From positions 1 to 32,408 of the forward strand of contig JAUNRQ010000026.1 of the NCBI GenBank assembly GCA_030535605.1: 32,408 nt of DNA, given 5' to 3'. This DNA is from Pseudoxanthomonas suwonensis. GTDB lineage: Bacteria; Pseudomonadota; Gammaproteobacteria; Xanthomonadales; Xanthomonadaceae. A model generated the notes under the pieces. The model saw only the letters and a list, made by a program, of their open reading frames with translations. It had not been told where the DNA came from and ran no database searches. Shown here one piece after another: positions 9,228-16,310 of this stretch. A program made the position numbers and the translations under genes. How positions within the stretch are numbered: the first letter of the stretch is position 1; every line of letters begins with the position of its first letter.

Positions 9228-10568
9228 ATGTCCGTCCGCCCGCAACGCATCCTCACCGGCATCACCACCTCCGGCACGCCGCACCTTGGCAATTACACCG
9301 GAGCGATCCGCCCGGCGCTGGCCGCGACCGGATCGGCAGGGGTCGAGAATTTCTACTTCCTCGCCGACCTGCACAGTCTGATCAAGAGCCAGGATCCGGC
9401 CATGACCCAGCGTTCGACGCTGGAAATCGCCGCCACCTGGCTGGCCTGCGGGCTGGACCCGGACACGGTGTGGTTCTACCGCCAGTCCGACGTCCCCGAA
9501 ATCAACGAGCTGACCTGGCTGCTGACCTGCGTCGCCGGCAAGGGCATCCTCAACCGCGCGCATGCCTACAAGGCCGCGGTCGATCGCAACCGCGAGGACG
9601 GCCAGGACGATGATGCCGGGGTCACCGCCGGGCTGTTCATGTACCCGGTGTTGATGGCCGCCGACATCCTGATCTTCAACGCCGACAAGGTGCCGGTGGG
9701 CCGGGATCAGGTGCAGCACATCGAGATGGCGCGCGACTTCGGCCAGCGCTTCAACCACGTCTACGGCCGTGACCACTTCGTGCTGCCCGAGGCGGTGGTC
9801 GATGAGCAGGTCGCCACCCTGCCCGGGCTCGACGGGCGCAAGATGTCCAAGAGCTACGGCAACACCATCCCGCTGTTCGCCCCGCAGGATGCGCTGCGCA
9901 AGCTGATCTTCTCCATCGTCACCGACTCGCGTGCTCCGGGCCAGGCCAAGGACACCGATGGTTCGGCGCTGTTCCAGATCCACCAGGCCTTCGCGTCGGC
10001 GGACGAGAGCGCGGCGATGCGTCAGGCGTTTGCCGATGGCATCGGTTGGGGGGAGGCCAAGCAGGCGTTGTTCGATCGGATCGATGCCGAAGTCGCACCG
10101 ATGCGCGAGACCTACGAAATGCTCATCGCCAAACCCGAAGGCATCGAGGCCGTGCTGCGAGACGGTGCCCGCCGCCTGCGCGAACGCTACGCCATCCCCA
10201 CGCTGGAGCGGCTGCGCGAGGCGGTGGGGCTGCGTGATCTGTCCAAGGTGGTGCTGGCCATGCCCGATGCCGGTGACGCCACCAACGTCGAGGCCGCGCC
10301 GCCGCTGTTCAAGCAGTACCGCGAGGCGGATGGCCGGTTCTACTTCAAGCTGGCGCAGGGGGATCGGGTGTTGCTGCAGAGCCCGGGTTTCGAGCAGCCG
10401 CGCGAGGCCGGCCAACGCATCGCGGCATTGCGCCGCGACGGCTTCGGAGTGGCCGATGCCGGCCTGCTGGCCGAAGGCGTGGACGCCGCCGAAGTGATCG
10501 CGGCGCTGGCGCGGCTGGCCGAAGCCGATGCGGCGAAGGCGCGCGAGAAGGCCGGGGGCGTCGCATGA
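9228..10568 (+). CDS. trpS: Tryptophan--tRNA ligase, long form with C-terminal extension
   Basis: Class I aminoacyl-tRNA synthetase charging tRNA-Trp in the cytoplasm. The 446-residue product has the HIGH-equivalent TSGTPHLGNYTGA (residues 14-26), the substrate motif FMYPVLMAADILIF, VGRDQVQHIEMARDF, and GRKMSKSYGN (KMSKS 205-209). The catalytic part ends near residue 355. The remaining roughly 80 residues (about 365-446) are extra compared with the usual 330-350-residue enzyme, and their core GRFYFKLAQGDRVLLQSPGF resembles the DUF1508/YegP fold. ATG 9228 was chosen because an upstream in-frame start at 9159 would add 23 residues that are not family-like. The stop overlaps the next gene (ATGA). 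The catalytic assignment is secure; the tail's function is unknown. Confidence 0.96.
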   Translation: MSVRPQRILTGITTSGTPHLGNYTGAIRPALAATGSAGVENFYFLADLHSLIKSQDPAMTQRSTLEIAATWLACGLDPDTVWFYRQSDVPEINELTWLLTCVAGKGILNRAHAYKAAVDRNREDGQDDDAGVTAGLFMYPVLMAADILIFNADKVPVGRDQVQHIEMARDFGQRFNHVYGRDHFVLPEAVVDEQVATLPGLDGRKMSKSYGNTIPLFAPQDALRKLIFSIVTDSRAPGQAKDTDGSALFQIHQAFASADESAAMRQAFADGIGWGEAKQALFDRIDAEVAPMRETYEMLIAKPEGIEAVLRDGARRLRERYAIPTLERLREAVGLRDLSKVVLAMPDAGDATNVEAAPPLFKQYREADGRFYFKLAQGDRVLLQSPGFEQPREAGQRIAALRRDGFGVADAGLLAEGVDAAEVIAALARLAEADAAKAREKAGGVA

Positions 10569-10894
10569 GTGCCGGCGGCACCCTGGGTGAGGTGCCCTAC
10601 CTGGCGCTGATCCTGTTCCTGCCGTGGTTCGCGATCCTGTCGGTGCTGTTCTGGTTCCATCCGCGAACGCCGCGCACGGCGGCACGCCGCCTGTTCGACA
10701 TCCTCGCCCTGCTGCTGTCGGTGGTGGCCTTCGTCATCGCCCTGTTCTGGTCCTTCGACCACGCCGACCGCAGCCACGGCCACCTGTGGCCGCAGGTGCT
10801 GGCCACGTCGGTCGGCTATGGCGTGTACCTGCTGGCGATGACCGTGGCGTTCTTCATCCGTCGCGCGTGGTTGAAATCGATGCCCTCGCGATAA
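10565..10894 (+). CDS. Small membrane protein coupled to trpS
   Basis: A 109-residue protein with three predicted membrane helices (about residues 10-30, 42-63 and 76-98) separated by short basic loops (PRTPRTAARR, then FFIRRAWLKS at the C-terminus). Its ATG overlaps the trpS stop by 4 nt, so it is translationally coupled to it and real despite the lack of a recognisable domain. I do not recognise the family; small proteins of this kind are usually annotated as hypothetical in xanthomonad-like genomes. Nothing in the sequence suggests an enzyme, because there are no conserved polar clusters in the membrane segments. A link to tryptophan metabolism is not supported beyond position. Confidence 0.75.
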   Translation: MSAGGTLGEVPYLALILFLPWFAILSVLFWFHPRTPRTAARRLFDILALLLSVVAFVIALFWSFDHADRSHGHLWPQVLATSVGYGVYLLAMTVAFFIRRAWLKSMPSR

Positions 10895-10943
10895 CCGCCG
10901 AGCCCGAGCGGGCACGCGGTCAGTTCGTGGTACAGTCAATCTG

Positions 10944-10956
10944 TTTACATTGTAAA
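10944..10956 (+). promoter_or_regulatory. Palindrome, candidate autoregulatory operator of brnTA
   Basis: Perfect inverted repeat TTTACA-T-TGTAAA in a locally AT-rich patch, 24 nt before the brnT start codon; an extended -10-like TGGTACAGT lies just upstream (10928-10936). BrnA antitoxins of this type repress their own operon by binding DNA, so this is a natural operator candidate. The position and symmetry are seen; the function is inferred. Confidence 0.5.
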
Positions 10957-10980
10957 ACATTCAGGGAGGCGCTGCGGGAC

Positions 10981-11276
10981 ATGGATGTCCGCTTCCAACG
11001 CAATGGCGTGACGTTCCTCTGGGATCGACAAAAGAGCCGCAGAAACGCGTTGAACCCACGGCGGAATCACCTTTGAGCAGGCTGCGGAGGTGTTCTTCGA
11101 CCCGTTCTTGCGGTTGGTGGACGCCAGCCGCAATGACGAGGCCCGCGATGCAGTGATCGGCTACGACGCGCAGAGCCGGTTGCTGTTTGTGGTGCATGTC
11201 GTGTTCGAGGACGACGCCATCCGCAATCTCCGCCCGCAAGGCCACCTTACAGGAGCGCAATGACCATGATTACTGA
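10981..11276 (+). pseudogene. brnT: BrnT-type toxin gene, disrupted by frameshifts
   Basis: Ribonuclease toxin of the BrnT/BrnA type II toxin-antitoxin family, recognisable across three frames. The first part (MDVRFQRNGVTFLWDRQKSR) runs in frame 1 to 11055. One extra C in the CCC at 11055-11057 shifts the family sequence HGGITFEQAAEVFFDPFLRL and the following VDASRNDEARDAVIGYDAQS to frame 2. A second shift near 11221-11228 (net +1 or -2) moves the conserved C-terminal ISARKATLQERNDH to frame 3, ending at 11274-11276 and overlapping brnA. Read straight through, the frame stops after 31 residues. The coding pieces are otherwise well preserved, so inactivation is recent or one shift is a sequence error. 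Two independent shifts favour true decay. Confidence 0.82.
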
Positions 11277-11544
11277 CAAGCTCAAGGCCCGGTTGAGCAA
11301 AGACCGGGAAATGACCACGATCACCATTCGGGTGCCGGTGGACGTGGTGGATTCGCTGAAGGCGATCGCGCCGCACAAGGGCATGAGTGGATATCAGGCA
11401 TTGCTCAAGGTGTATGTCAGCGAGGGGCTGCGGCGTGACGAGGCGGTGCATCTGTTCGGCCCGGCGGCGCGGCTGGCGCAGGCGTTGCGCAAGCGTGGTG
11501 TACCGGACGACGTGATCGAGGCGGCCGCCCGCGACGTCGCCTGA
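11260..11544 (+). CDS. brnA: BrnA-type antitoxin
   Basis: A 94-residue DNA-binding antitoxin that would neutralise BrnT and repress the operon. It contains the ribbon-helix-helix-like segment TTITIRVPVDVVDSLKAIAP followed by GMSGYQALLKVYVSEGLRRD, the usual BrnA arrangement, and a C-terminal Arg/Ala-rich helix. The ATG at 11260 overlaps the end of the degraded brnT reading frame, as expected for a coupled toxin-antitoxin pair. An internal Met (MTTITIR, residue 18) is an alternative start that would give a shorter, more typical N-terminus. The frame is open throughout. Because the toxin is broken, this is an orphan antitoxin that may persist as a repressor or through cross-protection, which is inference. 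Confidence 0.85.
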   Translation: MTMITDKLKARLSKDREMTTITIRVPVDVVDSLKAIAPHKGMSGYQALLKVYVSEGLRRDEAVHLFGPAARLAQALRKRGVPDDVIEAAARDVA

Positions 11545-11645
11545 CGCTTGGTCCAGCCAACCTGCCGTGTGGTGGGGGAGGTGCGTACCGAACGGACGGT
11601 GTTTCGGTCAACGAACCGGGAGGCAGCGGGCGCTCAGGCAGACCG

Positions 11646-12371
11646 TCAGGACAGGTCCATTTCTTCGGGCCAGAGCAAATAGGGACCGAACCGTTTGCTC
11701 GTGCGGAATTCGCCGCCTGCCGACCTGCCCTTGTCGGTGAGGAAGTGTCCTGCTTCGCGCAGTTCCAGCAGACCAAGTTCGACAAGCCTGTCGTTCAGCG
11801 CTGCAACGTTCTTCATCTTGAGCTTCTGGGCAAGTCTGCTGCCGGTAAGCTTCTTGCCCTCGTCCTCACCGTCGTCGTCGTCAGTGGGCGCGACTGGCTC
11901 CGACGGTACGACGGCTTCCTGCGGGACTGCTTTCAACGAGATCCGCACTTCTTCATTGATGCGGATGATGCGCTGTGCCTCCTCGTACGCTTCGCGGTAC
12001 AACTCGGTGTCTTCCGACCGTTCGAAAAGCACACCCATCTCGTTGTTGTTGACCTGGCTGAATTCGTAAAGCTTCAGGCTGGTGACGATGCACAGTTCTT
12101 CATTGAGGTAACACTTGGCATGGAGATTGCGGCAGAAGCTGGTCCGCACGTAGGTCAGATCGTTCAGCCATGCGATCTCCGCCGGTTGCAGATCGCTCTT
12201 GCCGTAAACGATACGGACATCGATCTTCAGGCGGTTCTTGTCGGCCACCAGTTCCTTGATCCGGTCGTTGAGCTTCAGATACGGACTGATCAGGATCAGC
12301 CGATCCTTCGCATTCTTGATGAGCTCTTCGAGGAAGTAATTGGTTGCGCTGGTGTTGAGGAACTTGTCCAG
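11646..12371 (-). CDS. PLD-like domain protein, 5' end unclear or truncated
   Basis: About 241 residues counted from a CTG at 12369-12371. The N-terminal half (about residues 4-125) is a single phospholipase D-like unit: NTSATNYFLEELIKNAKDRL, ILISPYLKLNDRIKELV, then NLHAKCYLNEELCIVTSLKL, holding the HxK of an HKD motif (His84, Lys86) but only one copy, as in nuclease-type PLD proteins that dimerise. A Pro/Glu/Asp linker leads to a small C-terminal domain (LTGSRLAQKLKMKNVAALND...). No ATG, GTG or TTG lies in frame near the domain start; the open frame continues antisense into bkdB to an ATG at 12626. The segment has lower GC (32 of 60 bases in 12001-12060) than its surroundings, which suggests transfer. 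It may be a 5'-truncated gene. Confidence 0.7.
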   Translation of the reverse strand: MDKFLNTSATNYFLEELIKNAKDRLILISPYLKLNDRIKELVADKNRLKIDVRIVYGKSDLQPAEIAWLNDLTYVRTSFCRNLHAKCYLNEELCIVTSLKLYEFSQVNNNEMGVLFERSEDTELYREAYEEAQRIIRINEEVRISLKAVPQEAVVPSEPVAPTDDDDGEDEGKKLTGSRLAQKLKMKNVAALNDRLVELGLLELREAGHFLTDKGRSAGGEFRTSKRFGPYLLWPEEMDLS

Positions 12372-12448
12372 CGGAAGAGACGAGGACGGGAACGGTCCGC
12401 CTATATCCAGCCGGGGCGTTCCAGGCCACCTGGATGGTTTCGCCGGCC

Positions 12449-13897
12449 TCAGTTCGGCTGCGACAGGTCGTCCAGCAGTGCCGCAAGGAAGCGGGCGGCT
12501 TCGCCGCCGGTGCAGGCGCGGTGGTCGAAGGTCAGCGAGATGGGCATGCGGCGGTGCACTTCGATGCCACCGATCACGGCCACCACGTCGTGCGAGAGCT
12601 TGCCGGCACCGACGATGGCCACGCACGGCGGCACCACCACCGGGGTGGCGTAGCGGCCGGCGAACATGCCGAAGTTGGACAGGCTGATGGTGTAGCCGCT
12701 CAGCTCACTCGACGGAATGCTGCGGTCTTCCACCTGGCTGCGCAGGCGCTTGATGGCAGCGCGCACGCCCTTGCCGTCGAGCATGTCGGCGTTGCGCAGC
12801 GCGGGCACGAACAGGCCGTCTTCGGTGTCCACGGCGATGCCGATGTCCACGTGCGGGTGGAGGGTGCGGGTGAGGGCCTTGCCGTCGAACCAGGCGTTGA
12901 GCGCGGGCACTTCGCGACAGGCGTGGACGATGGCTCGGATCAGGCGTGCGGTGATGTCCTGCTTGCCGCGCCAGGCGTGCAGATCGGCATCGTCCACCAG
13001 CGTGGTCGGGACGACCTGGGCATGGGCGTCGGCCATGACCCGGGCCATGTTGCGGCGCACGCCCTTGAGTTGTTCGGGCTGGCCGCTGGCGGTGACCGAC
13101 GGCGGCTGGGTGCGCATGGGCTTGCCGGACTGGGAAAGCGTGCTGCGGCTGCTGCCCTCGCCCGAAACGCCGCGCGTTTCGACCGCTCCGGTGCGCGCGT
13201 GCGGTGACGGCTCGGATGCGCGGGATGCGCCGCCGCCACTGGCCGGGCCGAGCAGCGACGGATCGGCCGCGGCGGCCTTGACGTCGGCCATGGTCACCAC
13301 GCCATCCGGCCCGGTGCCGCGTACGCGGCTGATGTCCACTTTCAGCTTGCGTGCGGTGGCACGCACGGCGGGCACTGCCTTGACCCCGCCGCTGGACACG
13401 GCCGCTTCGCTGCGCACCGCGTCGGAGGACTGCATCGCGCCCACCACGGTGCCCGAATCCTCGCGCTCCGCATTGGCCGCAGCCGACGCGTTGGCACCGG
13501 CGTCTTCGGGCTGCGGCTTGCCCTCAGCCTTGATCGCGCCGCCTTCGGTGGAGGCGACCACGCGGTCGTCCGGCATCGGATCCTGCGAGCCGACACTGTG
13601 CCCGCCGCCATGGTGGTGACCGGTGTCCTGGCCCTCGGCGCGCTGCGGCATGGACATGTCCATCTCGAACTCGGCCAGCATGTGGCCGGTGATGATCACG
13701 TCGCCGGAGGCACCGGAGAGCTTCAGCACCTTGCCGCTGACCGGCGAGGGCACGTCGACCACCGCCTTGGCGGTCTCCATCGAGACGAGGTTCTCGTCCA
13801 GCTTGATGGTGTCGCCTTCCTTGACGTACCACTCGACGATGGTGGCATCGGGCAGGCCTTCGCCGAGGTCGGGGAGGTTGAAGGTTTTCTTGCTCAT
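12449..13897 (-). CDS. bkdB: Branched-chain 2-oxoacid dehydrogenase E2 (dihydrolipoyl acyltransferase)
   Basis: Core acyltransferase of the branched-chain 2-oxoacid dehydrogenase complex, moving acyl groups from E1 to CoA. The 482-residue product has an N-terminal lipoyl domain (residues 4-80; lipoyl Lys44 in VSMETAKAVVDVP), a His-bearing hinge (DTGHHHGGGH), a peripheral-subunit-binding domain (about 175-210; RATARKLKVDISRVRGTGPD), an Ala/Ser-rich linker and a catalytic domain (about 275-482). The active-site motif reads FDHRACTGG: His459 is present, but the usual Asp of HxxxDG is Thr463. It lies 73 nt after bkdA2 on the same strand. I see no adjacent lpd (E3) gene. Substrate class is inferred from E1; a pyruvate-type role is less likely. 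Confidence 0.9.
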   Translation of the reverse strand: MSKKTFNLPDLGEGLPDATIVEWYVKEGDTIKLDENLVSMETAKAVVDVPSPVSGKVLKLSGASGDVIITGHMLAEFEMDMSMPQRAEGQDTGHHHGGGHSVGSQDPMPDDRVVASTEGGAIKAEGKPQPEDAGANASAAANAEREDSGTVVGAMQSSDAVRSEAAVSSGGVKAVPAVRATARKLKVDISRVRGTGPDGVVTMADVKAAAADPSLLGPASGGGASRASEPSPHARTGAVETRGVSGEGSSRSTLSQSGKPMRTQPPSVTASGQPEQLKGVRRNMARVMADAHAQVVPTTLVDDADLHAWRGKQDITARLIRAIVHACREVPALNAWFDGKALTRTLHPHVDIGIAVDTEDGLFVPALRNADMLDGKGVRAAIKRLRSQVEDRSIPSSELSGYTISLSNFGMFAGRYATPVVVPPCVAIVGAGKLSHDVVAVIGGIEVHRRMPISLTFDHRACTGGEAARFLAALLDDLSQPN

Positions 13898-13970
13898 GCG
13901 ATGGATCCTTGCGATGTCGTGTGGCAGCGGCGGTGGCCGCTGCGGGGCAGTGGTCGGGCCGTACCCGGGC

Positions 13971-14981
13971 TCAGGCGTGCGCCATCGTGCGCTTCACCGC
14001 CTCGGTGATCTTGTCCACGCTGGGCAGGTACTTCATCTCCAGGCGGAACAGCGGGATGTGGGTGTCGTAGCCGGTGACGCGTTCGACCGGTGCCAGCAGG
14101 TCGAACAGGCATTCCTCGGCCACGCGCGCGGCGATCTCGGCACCGAAACCGGCGGTCTTCGCTGCTTCGTGCACCACCACGCAGCGACCGGTCTTGGCCA
14201 CGGATTCGGCGATGGTGTCGAAGTCCAGCGGAGTCAGGGTGGCGACGTCGATGACCTCGGCGCTGATGCCGTCCTTCGCCAGTACCTCGGCGGCCTCCAG
14301 GGTTTCCTTGACCTGCGCGCCCCAGGTGACCAGGGTCACGTCGCTGCCATCCCGCAGCACGTAGCAGACGTCCAGCGGAAGCGCCTCGCCGTCATCGGGT
14401 ACCAGTTCCTTGTACTGGCGATAGATGCGCTTGGGCTCCATGTACACCACCGGGTCCGGGTCGCGGATCGCGGCCAGCAGCAGGCCGTAGGCGCGTTGCG
14501 GCGAGGACGGCATGACCACGCGGATGCCGGGCACGTTGGTGAAGATCGATTCGTTGGCTTCGGAGTGGTGCTCCGGCGCGCGGATGCCGCCGCCCCAGGG
14601 CACGCGCAGCACCATCGGGCAGGTCAGGCGGCCGCGGGTGCGGTAACGCATGCGCGCGGCGTGGCAGACCAGGAAGTCCACCATCGGGTACATGAAGCCG
14701 TCGAACTGCGCCTCGGCCACCGGGCGCATGCCCTGCGAGGCCATGCCCACGGTGAGCCCGGCAATCGTGGTCTCGTCCAGCGGGGTGTCGAGCACGCGCG
14801 TGTCGCCGAACTGCTGCTGCAGGCCGGCGGTGGCGCGGAACACGCCACCGTTGACGCCGACGTCCTCGCCCAGCACCACGACCGAATCGTCGTTGCGCAT
14901 TTCGTGGGCCAGTGCCAGGGTGATCGCTTCGATCAGGGTGATCGGTGCCGCGCTCTCTGTGGCGTTCCGGTTGTCGCTCAT
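13971..14981 (-). CDS. bkdA2: Branched-chain 2-oxoacid dehydrogenase E1 beta subunit
   Basis: Transketolase-like beta subunit of the thiamine-diphosphate E1 heterotetramer that decarboxylates branched-chain 2-oxoacids. The 336-residue product starts MSDNRNATESAAPITLIEAI and shows NDDSVVVLGEDVGVNGGVFR (conserved Glu activating the cofactor), VLDTPLDETTIAGLTVGMAS, QFDGFMYPMVDFL, and RVPWGGGIRAPEHHSEANES, then the C-terminal domain with DVATLTPLDFDTIAESVAKT. The open frame runs much further upstream, but the ATG at 14979-14981 overlaps the bkdA1 stop by 4 nt and gives the normal family length. The large antisense ORF opposite it is not coding. Coupling to bkdA1 supports equal synthesis of alpha and beta chains. 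Confidence 0.94.
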   Translation of the reverse strand: MSDNRNATESAAPITLIEAITLALAHEMRNDDSVVVLGEDVGVNGGVFRATAGLQQQFGDTRVLDTPLDETTIAGLTVGMASQGMRPVAEAQFDGFMYPMVDFLVCHAARMRYRTRGRLTCPMVLRVPWGGGIRAPEHHSEANESIFTNVPGIRVVMPSSPQRAYGLLLAAIRDPDPVVYMEPKRIYRQYKELVPDDGEALPLDVCYVLRDGSDVTLVTWGAQVKETLEAAEVLAKDGISAEVIDVATLTPLDFDTIAESVAKTGRCVVVHEAAKTAGFGAEIAARVAEECLFDLLAPVERVTGYDTHIPLFRLEMKYLPSVDKITEAVKRTMAHA

Positions 14982-16069
14982 GCGCGCTTCTCCCGGGCAA
15001 TGGCGGCGTCGCGCTGGCGTTCCAGGTCCAGCGGCAGTTCCGCATACAGGTGGTCGAACATCGCTTCGACCGGCTGCACCGGCGTTTCCAGATAGGCGTT
15101 GATCTCGATGTCGACCTTGCGGCCGCACTCCTCGATCCATGCCTTTTCCTGGGCGTCGTCCCACAAGCCTTCGGCTGCAAGGAACTTGCGCAGGCGGATG
15201 AACGGCTCGCGGCTCCAGGCGTCCTTGACCTCTTCTTCGCCGCGGTAGCGGCGGGCGTCGTCCGCGGTGGTGTGGTCGTGCAGGCGGTAGGTCTTGAACT
15301 CCAGCACCGTGCCGCCGTCGCCGGCCAGCGCACGCTGGCGCGCACGGCGCAGGGCTTCCAGCACCGCGAGCAGATCGTTGCCGTCCACCTGCAGGCTCAT
15401 CAGCCCGCCGGCCAGACCCTTCTGCGCCAGCGTTTCGGCACCGGTCTGCGCCGCGCGAGGAACCGAAATCGCCCAGCCGTTGTTGATCACGCACAGCACC
15501 AACGGCAGCGTGTAGGCACCGGCGGAGTTGAGTGCCGCGTAGAAATCGGTCTTGGACGAGCCGCCGTCGCCGCAGCAGGCCAGGGCGATGCGCTTCTGGC
15601 CGCGCAGCTTGATCGACAGCGCCGCACCTGCCGCCATCAGGCATTGCGTGGAAATCGGCACGCACCACGGATAATCGTGCGCCGGGCCACCTTCCAGAAG
15701 GTTGCCGCGCTCGTCCCCGCCCCAGTACATCAACACCTGGCGTGGCTGCACGCCGCGCATGAACTGCGCGCCGTATTCACGGTAGCTGGGGGCGAAGATG
15801 TCCTCGGCCGCCAGCGAGTGGCCGATGCCGACGTGGGTGGCTTCGTGGCCCAGCGAGGCGGCGTAGGTGCCGAGCTTGCCGGTGCGCTGCAGCGCGATCG
15901 CCTTGCTGTCGAAGGTGCGCACGTACAGCATCTGCTTGAACAGCGGCACCAGTGCCTTTGCATCTGCAACGGCCTCGGGAAGGCCGTTGCGCAGCCGACC
16001 GTCCTCGTCGAGGTACTGCAGGCGCGGGATCTCGAAGCGGGCGACGACCGGCTCGGTCGCAACACTCAT
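14978..16069 (-). CDS. bkdA1: Branched-chain 2-oxoacid dehydrogenase E1 alpha subunit
   Basis: Thiamine-diphosphate-binding alpha chain of E1. The 363-residue product carries the cofactor motif GDG (167-169) ending in NN (196-197), the phosphate-side segment SLGHEATHVGIGHSLAAEDI, SYREYGAQFMRGVQPRQVL, the Lys/Thr-rich SSKTDFYAALNSAGAY, and the loop YRLHDHTTADDARRYR, typical of branched-chain rather than pyruvate E1. I chose ATG 16067-16069 (MSVATEP), preceded by GGAGA at 5-nt spacing; a TTG at 16081 would add four residues. It is first in the operon bkdA1-bkdA2-bkdB. In xanthomonad-type bacteria this complex supplies branched acyl-CoA primers for iso/anteiso fatty acids as well as degrading Val, Leu and Ile; that role is family knowledge. 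Confidence 0.94.
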   Translation of the reverse strand: MSVATEPVVARFEIPRLQYLDEDGRLRNGLPEAVADAKALVPLFKQMLYVRTFDSKAIALQRTGKLGTYAASLGHEATHVGIGHSLAAEDIFAPSYREYGAQFMRGVQPRQVLMYWGGDERGNLLEGGPAHDYPWCVPISTQCLMAAGAALSIKLRGQKRIALACCGDGGSSKTDFYAALNSAGAYTLPLVLCVINNGWAISVPRAAQTGAETLAQKGLAGGLMSLQVDGNDLLAVLEALRRARQRALAGDGGTVLEFKTYRLHDHTTADDARRYRGEEEVKDAWSREPFIRLRKFLAAEGLWDDAQEKAWIEECGRKVDIEINAYLETPVQPVEAMFDHLYAELPLDLERQRDAAIAREKRA

Positions 16070-16310
16070 GCGGTTCTCCAATACGGCTCGGGAAATCCCC
16101 TCATCTTAACCAGTCGCCGTTGCTTTTCCGTTTTGCACTGCGCCATGGCCGGCCCACGCCGGAGGCTGATGCGGTTGGATGGCAGCGCATGCACGCGGCG
16201 CCGGTGCCGGACAGTGGCGCGCCCCGGTTCGTGGTTGCAGTGCAGTCGTCGCCCGGGCTGCCTGGCCCGGAGCAGTTGGGGCGGCGCTGGCTTGCGCTAC
16301 CCTTCGCGCC

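Noticed and set aside
11040..11070. Programmed frameshift in brnT
   Set aside because: No slippery heptamer or stimulating structure is visible, and a second independent shift lies near the 3' end, so decay is simpler.
14982..15668. N-terminal extension of bkdA2 (565-codon frame)
   Set aside because: The extra part is antisense-like overlap with bkdA1 in another frame; the ATG at 14981 overlaps the bkdA1 stop and gives the normal family length.
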